From: Polynucleobacter sp.
GTDB lineage: Bacteria; Pseudomonadota; Gammaproteobacteria; Burkholderiales; Burkholderiaceae
Direction: 5' to 3'
Length of the DNA: 64,000 bases
NCBI GenBank assembly: GCA_024642065.1
Contig: JAHEBW010000046.1
Span: 62,001 to 126,000, forward strand
Shown here: one piece after another, positions 36,679 through 46,900 of the stretch
Position numbering within the stretch: the stretch's first letter is position 1
How the letters are laid out: every line of letters begins with the position of its first letter
Notes under the pieces: model-generated
Databases searched by the model: none
The model's input: only the letters and a program-made list of their open reading frames with translations
Told to the model about the DNA's origin: nothing
Made by a program: the position numbers and the translations under genes

Positions 36679-36927
36679 TTACTTATCTTTATCTTGCGCA
36701 AACTCTGCAGGCGTTAAGGCTTTGAAAGAAAGTGCATGTATTTCAGCCTTCATCCTATCACCCAATGCCGCATAAACTTTTTGATGGCGCTGTACTAAAC
36801 GCAAGCCCTCAAACTCACTACTCACAATCGTAGCAAAAAAATGCTGGCCATCACCTTCAACATTGATGTGGTCACAAGCAATACCTTGCTCGATATAAGA
36901 CTGAACCTGCTCTGGAGTTGGTAACAT
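36679..36927 (-). CDS. BolA-family protein (IbaG/YrbA type)
   Basis: Small protein of 82 residues with the BolA fold: DHINVEGDGQHFFATIVSSEFEGLRLVQRHQ split across residues 20-50, with Phe-Glu-Gly-Leu and RHQ-VYAALGD motifs, and AEIHALSFKALTPAEF at the end. BolA/IbaG proteins bind Fe-S clusters with monothiol glutaredoxins. Its place between the Mla-linked genes and murA matches ibaG/yrbA in other proteobacteria. Confidence 0.88.
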   Translation of the reverse strand: MLPTPEQVQSYIEQGIACDHINVEGDGQHFFATIVSSEFEGLRLVQRHQKVYAALGDRMKAEIHALSFKALTPAEFAQDKDK

Positions 36928-36944
36928 TTTATTCTCTTAACTCA

Positions 36945-37727
36945 TCAATGACGTAGCTTATAGCCTGAAGCTAGCATTCGCAAAGCAATTGCCGCAACGA
37001 GCATAAAAAATACGCCAACTACCGTGACACTGAACCAAGGCGATACATCAGATACGCCAAAAAATCCAAATCTGAATCCGTCAATCATATAAAAGAAAGG
37101 ATTGAAATGGGAAATACTTTGCCAAACTGCGGGCAAAGTATGAATAGAGTAAAAAACGCCTGAAAGCATAGTTGCGGGCATGATGAAAAAATTCTGAAAG
37201 GCCGCTAACTGATCAAACTTTTCAGCCCAAATACCGCCAATCAAACCAAGAGCCCCCAATACACCAGAACTAAGTAGTGCGAATATGAGAATCCACAATG
37301 GATATTCAAAATGAATATTAGTAAACCAACAGGTTGCTAAAAACACACCCAAACCAACAACCAAGCCTCTGACCATTGCCGCTAAAACATATGCAGAGAA
37401 AAATTCAATATGCGACAAAGGTGCTAATAAAACAAAAATTAAATTGCCTGTAATCTTTGACTGAATAATTGATGACGAAGTATTTGCAAAAGAATTTTGC
37501 AAAAGACTCATCATCACAAGACCAGGGATCAAGAAAGCTGTGTAACTAATCGCGTCATAGACTTTGACATGATCTTCTAGCACATGACCAAAAATCATTA
37601 AATACAAAATGGCAGTTAAGACAGGTGCAGCTACCGTTTGGAAACTAACTCGCCAAAAACGTTTTACTTCTTTATAAAAAAGGGCAAAGAAACCGCTCGC
37701 CACAGTGAATGACTGTTGAGGAATCAT
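36945..37727 (-). CDS. ABC-2 type exporter permease
   Basis: Membrane protein of 260 residues of the ABC-2/YadH-NodJ family with six helices. The family signature is near GVLGALGLIGGIWAEKFDQLAAFQNFFIMP, split around residue 170-195, then LSGVFYSIHTLP. It overlaps the ATPase gene by ATGA. The pair sits directly downstream of mlaB, an arrangement common in betaproteobacteria. Substrate unknown; an envelope lipid or polysaccharide is a guess from the neighbours. Confidence 0.85.
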   Translation of the reverse strand: MIPQQSFTVASGFFALFYKEVKRFWRVSFQTVAAPVLTAILYLMIFGHVLEDHVKVYDAISYTAFLIPGLVMMSLLQNSFANTSSSIIQSKITGNLIFVLLAPLSHIEFFSAYVLAAMVRGLVVGLGVFLATCWFTNIHFEYPLWILIFALLSSGVLGALGLIGGIWAEKFDQLAAFQNFFIMPATMLSGVFYSIHTLPAVWQSISHFNPFFYMIDGFRFGFFGVSDVSPWFSVTVVGVFFMLVAAIALRMLASGYKLRH

Positions 37728-38467
37728 GATGAACTATCCTCGCTCATGATTTGCATAAAGACATCTTCCAAATCACCATCACGAGCATCTTTATTTTTTA
37801 CGCGGCCCAATAAATTAGCTGTTGTATCTAAAGCAACGATTTGCCCTTTTTTGAGCATAGCAATTCGACCGCACAATTGTTCAGCTTCTTCTAAATAATG
37901 AGTTGTTAAAACAATCGTATGCCCTTCTTGATTCAGACGACTTACAAACTTCCACAAAGATTGTCTTAGCTCAACATCAACACCAGCAGTTGGCTCATCC
38001 AAAACAATCACTGGAGGACGATGCACCAGAGCTTGAGCAACTAAAACACGTCTTTTCATACCACCTGATAAAGCACGCATATTTTTATCAGCTTTATCAG
38101 TTAAACCTAAGTGGTGCATGATCTCGTCGATCCAATCAGAATTATTTTTAATCCCAAAATAGCCTGACTGAAATTCAAGAGTTTCACGAACGTTAAAAAA
38201 AGGATCAAATACCAACTCTTGAGGAACTATTCCCAATAGGCGACGAGCTGCCCTAAAGTCCAACTGAACATTGTGCCCCATCACTTTGGCTCGACCAGAA
38301 CTTGGACGACATAGCCCCGCCAAAATAGAAATCAGAGTTGTTTTACCAGCGCCATTAGGCCCGAGTAGGCCAAAGAATTCGCCTTCTTGAATTTCTAAGT
38401 TGATGTGGTCAAGGGCCTTCAGCGACCCGTAATTTTTACTGAGATCTTCGAATGCTATGGCGCTCAT
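37724..38467 (-). CDS. ABC-2 type exporter ATP-binding protein
   Basis: ATPase of 247 residues, YadG/CcmA-like. Walker A GPNGAGKT (residues 36-43), signature LSGGMKRRVLVAQAL, Walker B PPVIVLDEPTAGVD, and switch His in VLTTHYLEEAE. It overlaps the permease gene on one side and mlaB on the other, each by ATGA, so the three proteins are translated in step. Confidence 0.88.
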   Translation of the reverse strand: MSAIAFEDLSKNYGSLKALDHINLEIQEGEFFGLLGPNGAGKTTLISILAGLCRPSSGRAKVMGHNVQLDFRAARRLLGIVPQELVFDPFFNVRETLEFQSGYFGIKNNSDWIDEIMHHLGLTDKADKNMRALSGGMKRRVLVAQALVHRPPVIVLDEPTAGVDVELRQSLWKFVSRLNQEGHTIVLTTHYLEEAEQLCGRIAMLKKGQIVALDTTANLLGRVKNKDARDGDLEDVFMQIMSEDSSS

Positions 38468-38742
38468 GACAACACAATATCAGCGAGGTCATAAACCTTA
38501 GCTAGGCTGGCTAGCTTCTCTGGAATAGCATTCAACTGAATGATGACACCACGTTTTGAAGCAACTCGCTTCAGAGAGAGAATGACGCTTAAAGCACTTG
38601 AGTCAAATGTTTTTAATAACTGGCAGTCTATTGTTAAAACGCTACCCGCACTCAATTGCTCAATGACCTTCACTCCCGCAGCAAGAATTTCTTCAACATT
38701 CTCATGCGAAACGACTAAAGGTAATTGATAAGAGGTGCTCAT
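38464..38742 (-). CDS. mlaB: STAS-domain protein MlaB
   Basis: STAS-domain protein of 92 residues. The segment DCQLLKTFDSSALSVILSLKR holds the conserved Asp-Ser-Ser of the STAS loop. MlaB binds MlaF in the inner-membrane MlaFEDB complex and is needed for its ATPase activity. It is 9 bases after mlaC and overlaps the ABC-2 ATPase gene by ATGA. Confidence 0.88.
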   Translation of the reverse strand: MSTSYQLPLVVSHENVEEILAAGVKVIEQLSAGSVLTIDCQLLKTFDSSALSVILSLKRVASKRGVIIQLNAIPEKLASLAKVYDLADIVLS

Positions 38743-38751
38743 ATAAATTAA

Positions 38752-39375
38752 TTATTTATTGGTAGAAAGTGCTGTATTGCGGTCTTGTAAAAACTTCACC
38801 AAACCATCAATGCCACCCTTACTCACTTGGTCATTAAATTGGTTGCGATAAGACTCAATCAACCAAGCTCCCAAGATGTTGATGTCATAAACCTTCCAAC
38901 CGTTTGGACCTTTTTCTAAACGATAGTCCAACTGAATAGGCTCACCTTTACCAACGACCGCTGTTTTAACAATCACGTCCGTATCATCAGCAGCAGCTCT
39001 GAAAGGTTTGTACTGTACTTTTTGATCTTTCACTTGCGCCAATGCGCCACCGTAAATACGCACTAATAAAGTTTTAAATTCTTGAGTAATTTGGGCCTGC
39101 TGTTGAGGCGTAGCTTTTGACCAATTACGCCCCATAGACAAGCGTGTTGTTTTTTGAAAATCACTGTGCGGCAAAATCTTCTGATCCACCAAGGCATTTA
39201 TTTTTCTCAAATCGCCCGACTGAATTGCTTTGTCATTTTTAATAGTTGTCATGACGTCTTCAACAACAAATTTCACCAAACCATCAGGCGTATTTGTGTT
39301 TTGCGCAAAGGCAAATGAATTGACCATCAGGAAAAGGGGTAAGGCTAAAAAAGCTTTTAAAAATGATGCGCGCAT
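38752..39375 (-). CDS. mlaC: periplasmic phospholipid carrier MlaC
   Basis: Periplasmic protein of 207 residues with a signal peptide (MRASFLKAFLALPLFLMVNS..FAFA). Family features: VDQKILPHSDFQKTTRLSMGRNW and GGIDGLVKFLQDRN. MlaC shuttles phospholipid between outer-membrane MlaA and inner-membrane MlaFEDB. I start at ATG 39375; a TTG six codons earlier would put IKLRV before the signal without a ribosome site. Confidence 0.92.
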   Translation of the reverse strand: MRASFLKAFLALPLFLMVNSFAFAQNTNTPDGLVKFVVEDVMTTIKNDKAIQSGDLRKINALVDQKILPHSDFQKTTRLSMGRNWSKATPQQQAQITQEFKTLLVRIYGGALAQVKDQKVQYKPFRAAADDTDVIVKTAVVGKGEPIQLDYRLEKGPNGWKVYDINILGAWLIESYRNQFNDQVSKGGIDGLVKFLQDRNTALSTNK

Positions 39376-39457
39376 AACTCTCAGTTTTATCAAATAAATA
39401 GTAATATTGAATTGTATTAGCTATTGAGCACAAAGGCTCAGGCTGAGTGACTTAAAG

Positions 39458-40192
39458 TCACTCATCGTCTTTCATAGGAGGAGGCTCTCCATCATAGATC
39501 TGGCTACGACGTCGCTGCATATATCCATCTCTTAAGAAGCTATATTTATCAAAAGCAGCATCTTCAAGCAATTGACCTGCATCCAATAAGTCAGCTCGCC
39601 TATTAATAATTCTCAAGCCATTTACTGCAACTTTTTCATCACTATTGAGCTTATTGGTATTAATCATGAAGTCAGTCTCAATATCGACCACCAAACCCAC
39701 AGTATCCCTAACGTTGCTTGGGCCAAAAAACGGTAAAACAACATAAGGGCCATCACCCACACCCCATACAGCTAGTGTTTGCCCAAAATCTTCACGATTT
39801 TTATCCAAACCCATATCCGTAGCGACATCAAAGAAGCCCAAAATACCAATTGTTGAGTTCACTAAAAATCGACCGATATCACTTGCTGCGTTGCTTGGCT
39901 TACCTTGCAAAAGGTTATTGGCTGCAATCAAGACATCATTAATATTGCTAAAGAAGTTAGTAACACCCGTTCTCACAAACTCAGGCAAAACAAATTTATA
40001 AGCCTCAGCAGCAGGCTTGATGACATAGTCATCGGCTACTTCATTAAAGCTAAATACCGCTCGGTTCACTCGCTCAAAAGGATCGATCTTAGCAACGCGC
40101 TCAGTCTGCTGAATGGAAGCACAGGCGCTCAATGCCAAAACGGTCAACACCACAAAGCTTTTTAAAAATTGATTAATGATTCGGCTTGTCAT
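39458..40192 (-). CDS. mlaA: outer-membrane lipoprotein MlaA (VacJ)
   Basis: Lipoprotein of 244 residues. Lipobox LALSAC (Cys near residue 23) follows a signal helix. The MlaA signature is complete: DPFERVNRAVFSFNEVADDYVIKP (residues about 37-60, quoted in part), GRFLVNSTIGILGFFDVA, and WGVGDGPYVVLPFFGPS. It removes misplaced phospholipid from the outer leaflet. In this bacterium it lies inside the mla operon, between mlaD and mlaC, rather than at a separate locus as in E. coli. Confidence 0.95.
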   Translation of the reverse strand: MTSRIINQFLKSFVVLTVLALSACASIQQTERVAKIDPFERVNRAVFSFNEVADDYVIKPAAEAYKFVLPEFVRTGVTNFFSNINDVLIAANNLLQGKPSNAASDIGRFLVNSTIGILGFFDVATDMGLDKNREDFGQTLAVWGVGDGPYVVLPFFGPSNVRDTVGLVVDIETDFMINTNKLNSDEKVAVNGLRIINRRADLLDAGQLLEDAAFDKYSFLRDGYMQRRRSQIYDGEPPPMKDDE

Positions 40193-40219
40193 GGTGGCGA
40201 GTTTTTTAAAATTGAATAA

Positions 40220-40696
40220 TTACTTCTTATCAGCTGGCGCTGAGTCGGATGCTTTGCTGTATAAAAATTGGCTGATCAAGTTTTCCAACACAATAGCTGA
40301 TTGAGTTTGAGTTAATTTGCTGCCCTGGCTGATCATGGCTTCATCTCCGCCCGCTTCGATGCCAATATATTGCTCGCCCAAAAGCCCAGATGTCAAAATT
40401 TTGGCAGAGCTATCTTTAGGGAACTTATAACGCTGCTCAAAGTTCATCACAACTGTTGCCTGATAACTTTGATCATCAAAACGAATTTCCGCAACACGTC
40501 CAACAACAACTCCAGCACTTTTTACTGGGGCGCGCGGCTTTAATCCACCGATATTGTCAAATTTGGCGCTTACTTGATATGTAGGTTCAAAAGTAAATGC
40601 GCTCATATTGCCGGCCTTTAATGCCAAAAATAGAAGTGCAAGTAAGCCTAAGGCTACAAATAATCCTACCCAGATATCTAATGATTGTTTTTTCAT
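40220..40696 (-). CDS. mlaD: MCE-domain protein MlaD
   Basis: Protein of 158 residues: one N-terminal membrane helix (about 10-28), then the MCE domain with FDNIGGLKPRAPVKSAGVVVG and a C-terminal helix ENLISQFLYSK. MlaD forms a hexameric lipid channel on top of MlaE. It lies 26 bases after mlaE. Confidence 0.95.
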   Translation of the reverse strand: MKKQSLDIWVGLFVALGLLALLFLALKAGNMSAFTFEPTYQVSAKFDNIGGLKPRAPVKSAGVVVGRVAEIRFDDQSYQATVVMNFEQRYKFPKDSSAKILTSGLLGEQYIGIEAGGDEAMISQGSKLTQTQSAIVLENLISQFLYSKASDSAPADKK

Positions 40697-40722
40697 ATTT
40701 TTATAAACTTTATAAGACTTTA

Positions 40723-41511
40723 TCAGCTTGAGAACATCACAGCAGTTAAAAGAAAATCTAGAGCCAGAACTGCAAGGGATGCAATCACAACAGTTCGAGT
40801 GGTTGCTCTTGCAACGCCCTCTGGCGTTGGCTTCGCCTCATGACCCTGGAAAAGAGCAATAAATGTCACTGCCACTCCGAAGACCATGCTCTTGATCACG
40901 CCATTACCGATGTCTTGAGCAACATCAACACCCGCTTGCATCTGAGCCCAAAAAGCACCGTCATCAACACCAATCAGAGGCACACCCACAAGATATCCAC
41001 CCATGATGCCTACGGCACTAAAAATTGCAGCTAGGATAGGCATTGCAATAATGCCGGCCCATAATCTTGGAGCCACAACGCGGGTCAATGGATCGACTGC
41101 CATCATTTCCATAGCGCTGAGCTGTTCGCCTGCTTTCATCAATCCAATTTCAGCGGTTAAAGATGTACCAGCGCGACCAGCAAACAATAAAGCAGTCACA
41201 ACGGGGCCTAGCTCACGAGTTAATGAGAGTGCCACTAACAATCCCAATGCTTGCTCTGAACCATAACGATTTAAGGTGTAGTAACCCTGTAAACCAAGAA
41301 CAAAACCAACAAATAAACCTGACACAGCAATAATGACAAATGAGTAATTACCAACGAAATGAACTTGATCAGTTACAAGGCGAGGACGCTTTAATAAAAA
41401 TGAAGAACGACGCATGATCGTCAAGAACATGCGGGTGGCATAACCTAAGCCATTGAGATTTTCTCGAACAAATGCGCCAAGCCCTGCTAATGTATTTAGA
41501 ACGATATTCAT
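40723..41511 (-). CDS. mlaE: phospholipid ABC transporter permease MlaE
   Basis: Membrane protein of 262 residues with five to six helices. Conserved stretch LTRELGPVVTALLFAGRAGT followed by AEIGLMKAGEQLSAMEMM is the MlaE/YrbE signature and coupling helix. The start overlaps mlaF by ATGA. Confidence 0.95.
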   Translation of the reverse strand: MNIVLNTLAGLGAFVRENLNGLGYATRMFLTIMRRSSFLLKRPRLVTDQVHFVGNYSFVIIAVSGLFVGFVLGLQGYYTLNRYGSEQALGLLVALSLTRELGPVVTALLFAGRAGTSLTAEIGLMKAGEQLSAMEMMAVDPLTRVVAPRLWAGIIAMPILAAIFSAVGIMGGYLVGVPLIGVDDGAFWAQMQAGVDVAQDIGNGVIKSMVFGVAVTFIALFQGHEAKPTPEGVARATTRTVVIASLAVLALDFLLTAVMFSS

Positions 41512-42362
41512 ACGCTCGCCCCAAAATCTTCAGCCAAGGTTTTACCTGGATAGTGAAATGGCACAGGGCCATCTGGCTCAGCAGATACAAACTGTTTTAC
41601 AAATGGATCTGATGAAGCCTTCAAATCGTCAGGCGTTCCTTCCGCTGCAATTTTTCCATTTGCAATGAAATAAACATAATCGGCGATTTCGAATGTCTCT
41701 GGAATGTCGTGCGTCACTAAAATACTGGTAGCGCCCAAAGCTTGATTCATATTCTTAATCAAGCGAGCTGTAATTCCTAAAGAAATTGGATCTAAGCCAG
41801 CAAATGGCTCGTCATACATAATCAATGGCGGATCCAAAGCAATGGCTCTTGCTAGCGCAACACGTCGGGCCATGCCTCCAGAAATTTGCGATGGCATCAA
41901 ATCTCTAGCACCACGCAAACCAACTGCATTTAATTTCATTAAAACCAAATCTCGCAAAGTTTCTTCGCTAACTTTGGTGTGTTCTCTTAATGGGAATGCA
42001 ACGTTTTCAAAAACGCTCATATCTGTAAACAAGGCGCCGAACTGAAACAGCATACCCATGCGTCGACGAGCACTCATTAATTCTGAAGTATTCATCGCGC
42101 CAACATCTTGGCCTTCAAAAAGAACCTGTCCTTTTTGAGCGCTGACTTGACCGCCAATTAAACGCAAAACAGTTGTTTTGCCACAGCCTGAACCACCCAT
42201 CACGGCAATTACTTTGCCGCGCGGGAATTCCATGTTCAAACCAGAAAGAATCGTTCTCTCCCCGGGTGCGTAGGAAAAATCTACGCCCTTAAGAGATACG
42301 ATTGAATTGAGTGTATTCACGTTTCTATTTGAATCTGCCACTATGCTTTCCGATTGGGTCAT
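41508..42362 (-). CDS. mlaF: phospholipid ABC transporter ATPase MlaF
   Basis: ATPase of 284 residues. Walker A GGSGCGKT (56-63), signature ISGGMARRVALARA, Walker B PLIMYDEPFAGLDP, and switch His in ILVTHDIPE. First gene of mlaF-E-D-A-C-B. About 20 residues precede the ABC domain, so a start slightly downstream is possible. The 36 bases to gltD hold no obvious terminator, so readthrough from gltBD is possible. Confidence 0.95.
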   Translation of the reverse strand: MTQSESIVADSNRNVNTLNSIVSLKGVDFSYAPGERTILSGLNMEFPRGKVIAVMGGSGCGKTTVLRLIGGQVSAQKGQVLFEGQDVGAMNTSELMSARRRMGMLFQFGALFTDMSVFENVAFPLREHTKVSEETLRDLVLMKLNAVGLRGARDLMPSQISGGMARRVALARAIALDPPLIMYDEPFAGLDPISLGITARLIKNMNQALGATSILVTHDIPETFEIADYVYFIANGKIAAEGTPDDLKASSDPFVKQFVSAEPDGPVPFHYPGKTLAEDFGASV

Positions 42363-42398
42363 AGTGGCAGTGTATCAACTTCAGAAGTGCGCTTTGAA

Positions 42399-43862
42399 TT
42401 AACGTGGCAATACGCTGCTGCCCATCAAGAACTCATCGACCGCACGAGCACATTGACGACCTTCACGGATTGCCCAAACTACGAGAGACTGACCTCGGCG
42501 CATATCACCAGCAGCAAATACTTTTGAAACGTTCGTGTAATAGGCTTTATCGCCTTCAGTGCTTGCCTTTGCATTACCGCGAGCATCTTTCTCAACACCA
42601 AATGCATCCAACACTTGTTGAACAGGGGATACAAAGCCCATTGCCAAGAACACTAAATCAGCTTTCATTTCAAATTCACTGCCAGCGATTTCTTGCATCT
42701 TGCCGTCTTTCCATTCAAGACGAACACCAATCAATTTCTCAACCTTACCGTTTTTACCTTCAAAACGTTTAGTTGCCACTGACCAATCGCGGTCACAACC
42801 TTCATCATGTGATGAAGATGTACGCAACTTAGTTGGCCAATATGGCCAAACCAATGGTTTGTTTTCTTCAGCTGGTGGCTGAGGCAATAACTCAAACTGA
42901 GATACTGATGAAGCGCCATGACGATTTGAGGTGCCCACACAGTCTGAACCCGTGTCACCACCACCAATAACAATCACATGCTTACCATCTGCACGAATTT
43001 CATTCTTATTGTCACCAGCAACTTCTTTATTTTGTGGGATCAAGAACTCTAATGCGTAATGAATGCCAGATAACTCACGGCCTGGAACTGGCAAGTCGCG
43101 TGGCTGCTCTGCGCCACCAGTGATAACCACTGCATCAAAGTCTTTTTGTAATTGCTCTGGAGATACAACCTTCTTAGAGTAATTTTTAACTTCTTTGCCA
43201 GGTGTGTCTTTACCTACAAAAGTACCAGTTTCAAATTTAACGCCTTCAGCTTTCATTTGCTCAACGCGACGATCAATTAAACCTTTCTCCATTTTGAAGT
43301 CAGGAATACCGTAGCGAAGCAAACCACCAACACGGTCATTCTTTTCATAAAGAGTAACGTCATGACCAGCGCGTGCTAACTGTTGTGCTGCAGCCATACC
43401 AGCAGGACCTGAACCAACAATAGCTACTTTTTTACCAGTCTTTTGTTTTGCAATTTGTGGTTTAACCCAATCATTGGCCCATGCTTTATCAATAATCGCA
43501 TGTTCAATAGACTTAATACCTACCGGCGCTTCATGAATACCTAATGTACAAGCAGCCTCACAAGGTGCAGGACAAATACGGCCCGTGAACTCAGGGAAGT
43601 TATTAGTCGAATGCAACACATCAATAGCTTGTTTCCAGTCTTGCTGATAAACCAAATCATTAAAGTCTGGAATGATGTTATTAACAGGACAACCGTTGTT
43701 ACAGAATGGAATACCGCAGTCCATACAACGTGCACCCTGAGTTTTTGCCTCATCATCTGTCAAAGCCAAAACAAACTCTTTGTAGTGCTTTACACGTTTC
43801 TTAGGTTCCTCGTAGTGCTCGCTGAGGCGCTCGTATTCCATGAATCCAGTGACTTTACCCAT
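42399..43862 (-). CDS. gltD: glutamate synthase small subunit GltD
   Basis: FAD/NADPH subunit of 487 residues. The N-terminal Fe-S region has [17 protein letters not shown] and [15 protein letters not shown] site [26 protein letters not shown] site [15 protein letters not shown]. It feeds electrons to GltB for the conversion of 2-oxoglutarate and glutamine to two glutamate. It lies 39 bases after gltB. Confidence 0.96.
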   Translation of the reverse strand: MGKVTGFMEYERLSEHYEEPKKRVKHYKEFVLALTDDEAKTQGARCMDCGIPFCNNGCPVNNIIPDFNDLVYQQDWKQAIDVLHSTNNFPEFTGRICPAPCEAACTLGIHEAPVGIKSIEHAIIDKAWANDWVKPQIAKQKTGKKVAIVGSGPAGMAAAQQLARAGHDVTLYEKNDRVGGLLRYGIPDFKMEKGLIDRRVEQMKAEGVKFETGTFVGKDTPGKEVKNYSKKVVSPEQLQKDFDAVVITGGAEQPRDLPVPGRELSGIHYALEFLIPQNKEVAGDNKNEIRADGKHVIVIGGGDTGSDCVGTSNRHGASSVSQFELLPQPPAEENKPLVWPYWPTKLRTSSSHDEGCDRDWSVATKRFEGKNGKVEKLIGVRLEWKDGKMQEIAGSEFEMKADLVFLAMGFVSPVQQVLDAFGVEKDARGNAKASTEGDKAYYTNVSKVFAAGDMRRGQSLVVWAIREGRQCARAVDEFLMGSSVLPR

Positions 43863-43901
43863 CTTTATTCCTTTAGTCCTTTGTCTCTTTACTGATCTAA
43901 C

Positions 43902-46900
43902 TTAAACAGAAGCTACTTTTTTGCTACCTTGAGATTTCTCCCAAAGCTCACCTAAAGCTCGCTTGTATTCAGTTGGGAATACTTTGACAAAACGTGCACG
44001 TGACTTTTCCCAGTCAGCCAAAATTGCTTTAGCACGCTCTGAACCTGTATGTTTGAAGTGGCGCTCAATAAGACCTTTTAAGATCACCTCATCAGTTAAA
44101 CGCTCGCCACCTTCTTTAACATTCACTGGAGCATGCCACTCTGATTTTGGCAATTTTGCTTCTTGCTCAGCGCTTGTTAATACTGGCTCAAGTGTTGCCA
44201 TACTTGTATTACAACGTTTAGCAAATAAGCCATCTTCGTCATAAACATAAGCAACGCCACCACTCATACCAGCAGCAAAGTTACGACCTGTTAGACCGAG
44301 GGCAACTACTGTGCCGCCTGTCATGTATTCGCAACCATGGTCACCAGTGCCTTCAACAACAGCAATAGCGCCTGAGTTACGAACAGCAAAACGCTCACCA
44401 GCAACACCGTTAAAGAATGCTTCACCAGCGATAGCACCATAAAGTACAGTGTTACCAACAATGATGTTCTGTGATGTGTCACCACGGAATTCATGAGGCG
44501 CGCGAACAATCACACGACCACCTGACAAACCTTTACCAACGTAGTCATTGCCATCACCCACCAAGTCCATGGTCACACCATGAGCCAAGAATGCAGCGAA
44601 ACTTTGACCGGCTGTTCCATTCAATTGAATGTGAATCGTGTCATCAGGCAAACCTTCGTGGCCATAACGTTTAGCAACCTCTCCTGACAACATCGCACCA
44701 GCAGTACGGTTCACGTTCTTAATTGGCTGAATGAAAGAAACACGCTCGCCTTTTTCTAAAGCAGCTTTTGATTTCTCAATCAATGTATGGTCAAGTGCTG
44801 TTGATAAACCGTGATCTTGAGTTTCCACTTGGAAACGTGGCACGCTTGCTTCAACATTTGGCGCTTGGAAAATCTTTGTGAAATCTAAGCCACGAGCTTT
44901 CCAATGCTCAACACTCTTCTTCGTATCCAAAAACTCAGTATGACCAATTAAATCGTCAAATTTGCGAATACCTAATTGCGCCATAATTTCGCGAGCCTCT
45001 TCTGCAATAAAGAAGAAGAAGTTCACGACGTGCTCTGGCTTGCCTGAGAATTTCTTACGCAATTCTGGATCTTGTGTTGCAACACCAACTGGGCATGTAT
45101 TGAGGTGACACTTACGCATCATGATGCAACCCTCAACAACTAACGGTGCTGTTGCGAAACCAAATTCATCGGCGCCCAATAAAGCACCGATCACGACGTC
45201 GCGACCAGTTTTCATTTGACCGTCAGCTTGAACACGAATACGACTTCGTAATCCGTTCAACACCAATGTCTGTTGAGTTTCAGCAAGACCTAGTTCCCAT
45301 GGGCTACCAGCATGCTTGATAGATGACAATGGTGATGCGCCTGTGCCGCCATCATGACCAGCAATCACAACGTGATCAGCCTTGGCTTTTGCAACACCAG
45401 CAGCAACCGTACCAACACCTACCTCAGAAACCAATTTCACAGAGATGTCAGCTTTGCTATTCACATTCTTCAAATCGTGAATTAACTGCGCCAAATCTTC
45501 AATGGAATAAATGTCGTGGTGCGGAGGAGGTGAAATCAAACCAACACCTGGAACTGAGTAACGTAATTTACCGATGTAATCAGAAACCTTGCTACCAGGA
45601 AGTTGTCCGCCTTCACCAGGCTTAGCGCCCTGAGCCATCTTGATCTGAATTTGATCTGCAGAAGTTAAATACTCAGCAGTTACACCAAAACGACCTGAAG
45701 CAACTTGTTTAATCTTTGAGCGAAGTGAATCACCTGCATCCAATGGAATATCGGCTTGGATAATATCTTCGCCAATAATGCTTGCAAGAGTTTCGCCTTT
45801 CTTAATTGCGATACCTTTGAGTTCATTGCGATAACGCTTGTTATCTTCACCGCCCTCACCTGTATTTGATTTGCCGCCAATACGATTCATCGCAATAGCT
45901 AGAGTTGCATGCGCTTCAGTTGAAATCGAACCTAAAGACATAGCACCCGTTGCAAAACGCTTAACAATCTCTTTTGCTGGCTCAACTTCATCCAATGGAA
46001 TTGCTTTGCTTGGGTCAAGCTTAAATTCAAACAAGCCACGCAATGTCATATGACGCTTAGTTTGGTCATTAATGATATTGGCGTACTCTTTATAAGTTTG
46101 ATAACCGCCTTTTTCTGGACCTTGGCGTGTTGAGTGCTGCAACTTAGCGATTGAGTCTGGCGTCCACATGTGATCTTCACCACGAATACGGAAGGCATAC
46201 TCACCGCCAGCATCAAGCATATTGGTTAGAGTTGGATCGTTACCAAATGCCAAGCTGTGCATTTTTAATGCTTCTTCAGCAACTTCAAAAATACCAATAC
46301 CACCAACGTTAGATGCTGTTCCTTTGAAGTACTTATCAATTAACTCTTTGTTTAAGCCAATTGCTTCAAAGATTTGTGCGCCTGTGTAAGACATGTAAGT
46401 GGAGATACCCATCTTAGACATCACTTTTTGCAGACCTTTACCAACAGCTTTCGTAAAGTTCTTAACTACTTTCTCTGCAGACAAATCACCTTTTAATCCT
46501 TTAGCCATATCTACTAAAGTTTCCATAGCCAAGTACGGGTGAACTGCCTCAGCGCCGTATCCTGCTAACAACGCAAAGTGATGAGTCTCGCGTGCACTGC
46601 CTGTTTCAACTACCAAACCAGTGCTTGTACGAAGACCTTTTTCAACTAAGTGCTGATGAATAGCTGATGTAGCCAACAATGCTGGAATAGCCACGTGATC
46701 AGCAGCAACTTGACGGTCACTAATAATCAAAATGTTGTAACCAGAATTAACAGCGTCAACTGCCTCTGCGCACAAAGACGCTAAACGTGCTTCAACTCCA
46801 TCCTTGCCCCATGCTGATTCATAACAAATATCTAATTCGTATGAACGGAACTTGCCACCTGTGTAATGCTCAATGTGACGGATCTTAGCAATGTCATCAA

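Noticed and set aside
45323..45625. Open frames on the plus strand inside gltB, here and at several other places
   Set aside because: They are antisense to a well-conserved gene, have no ribosome sites and lack recognisable protein features.
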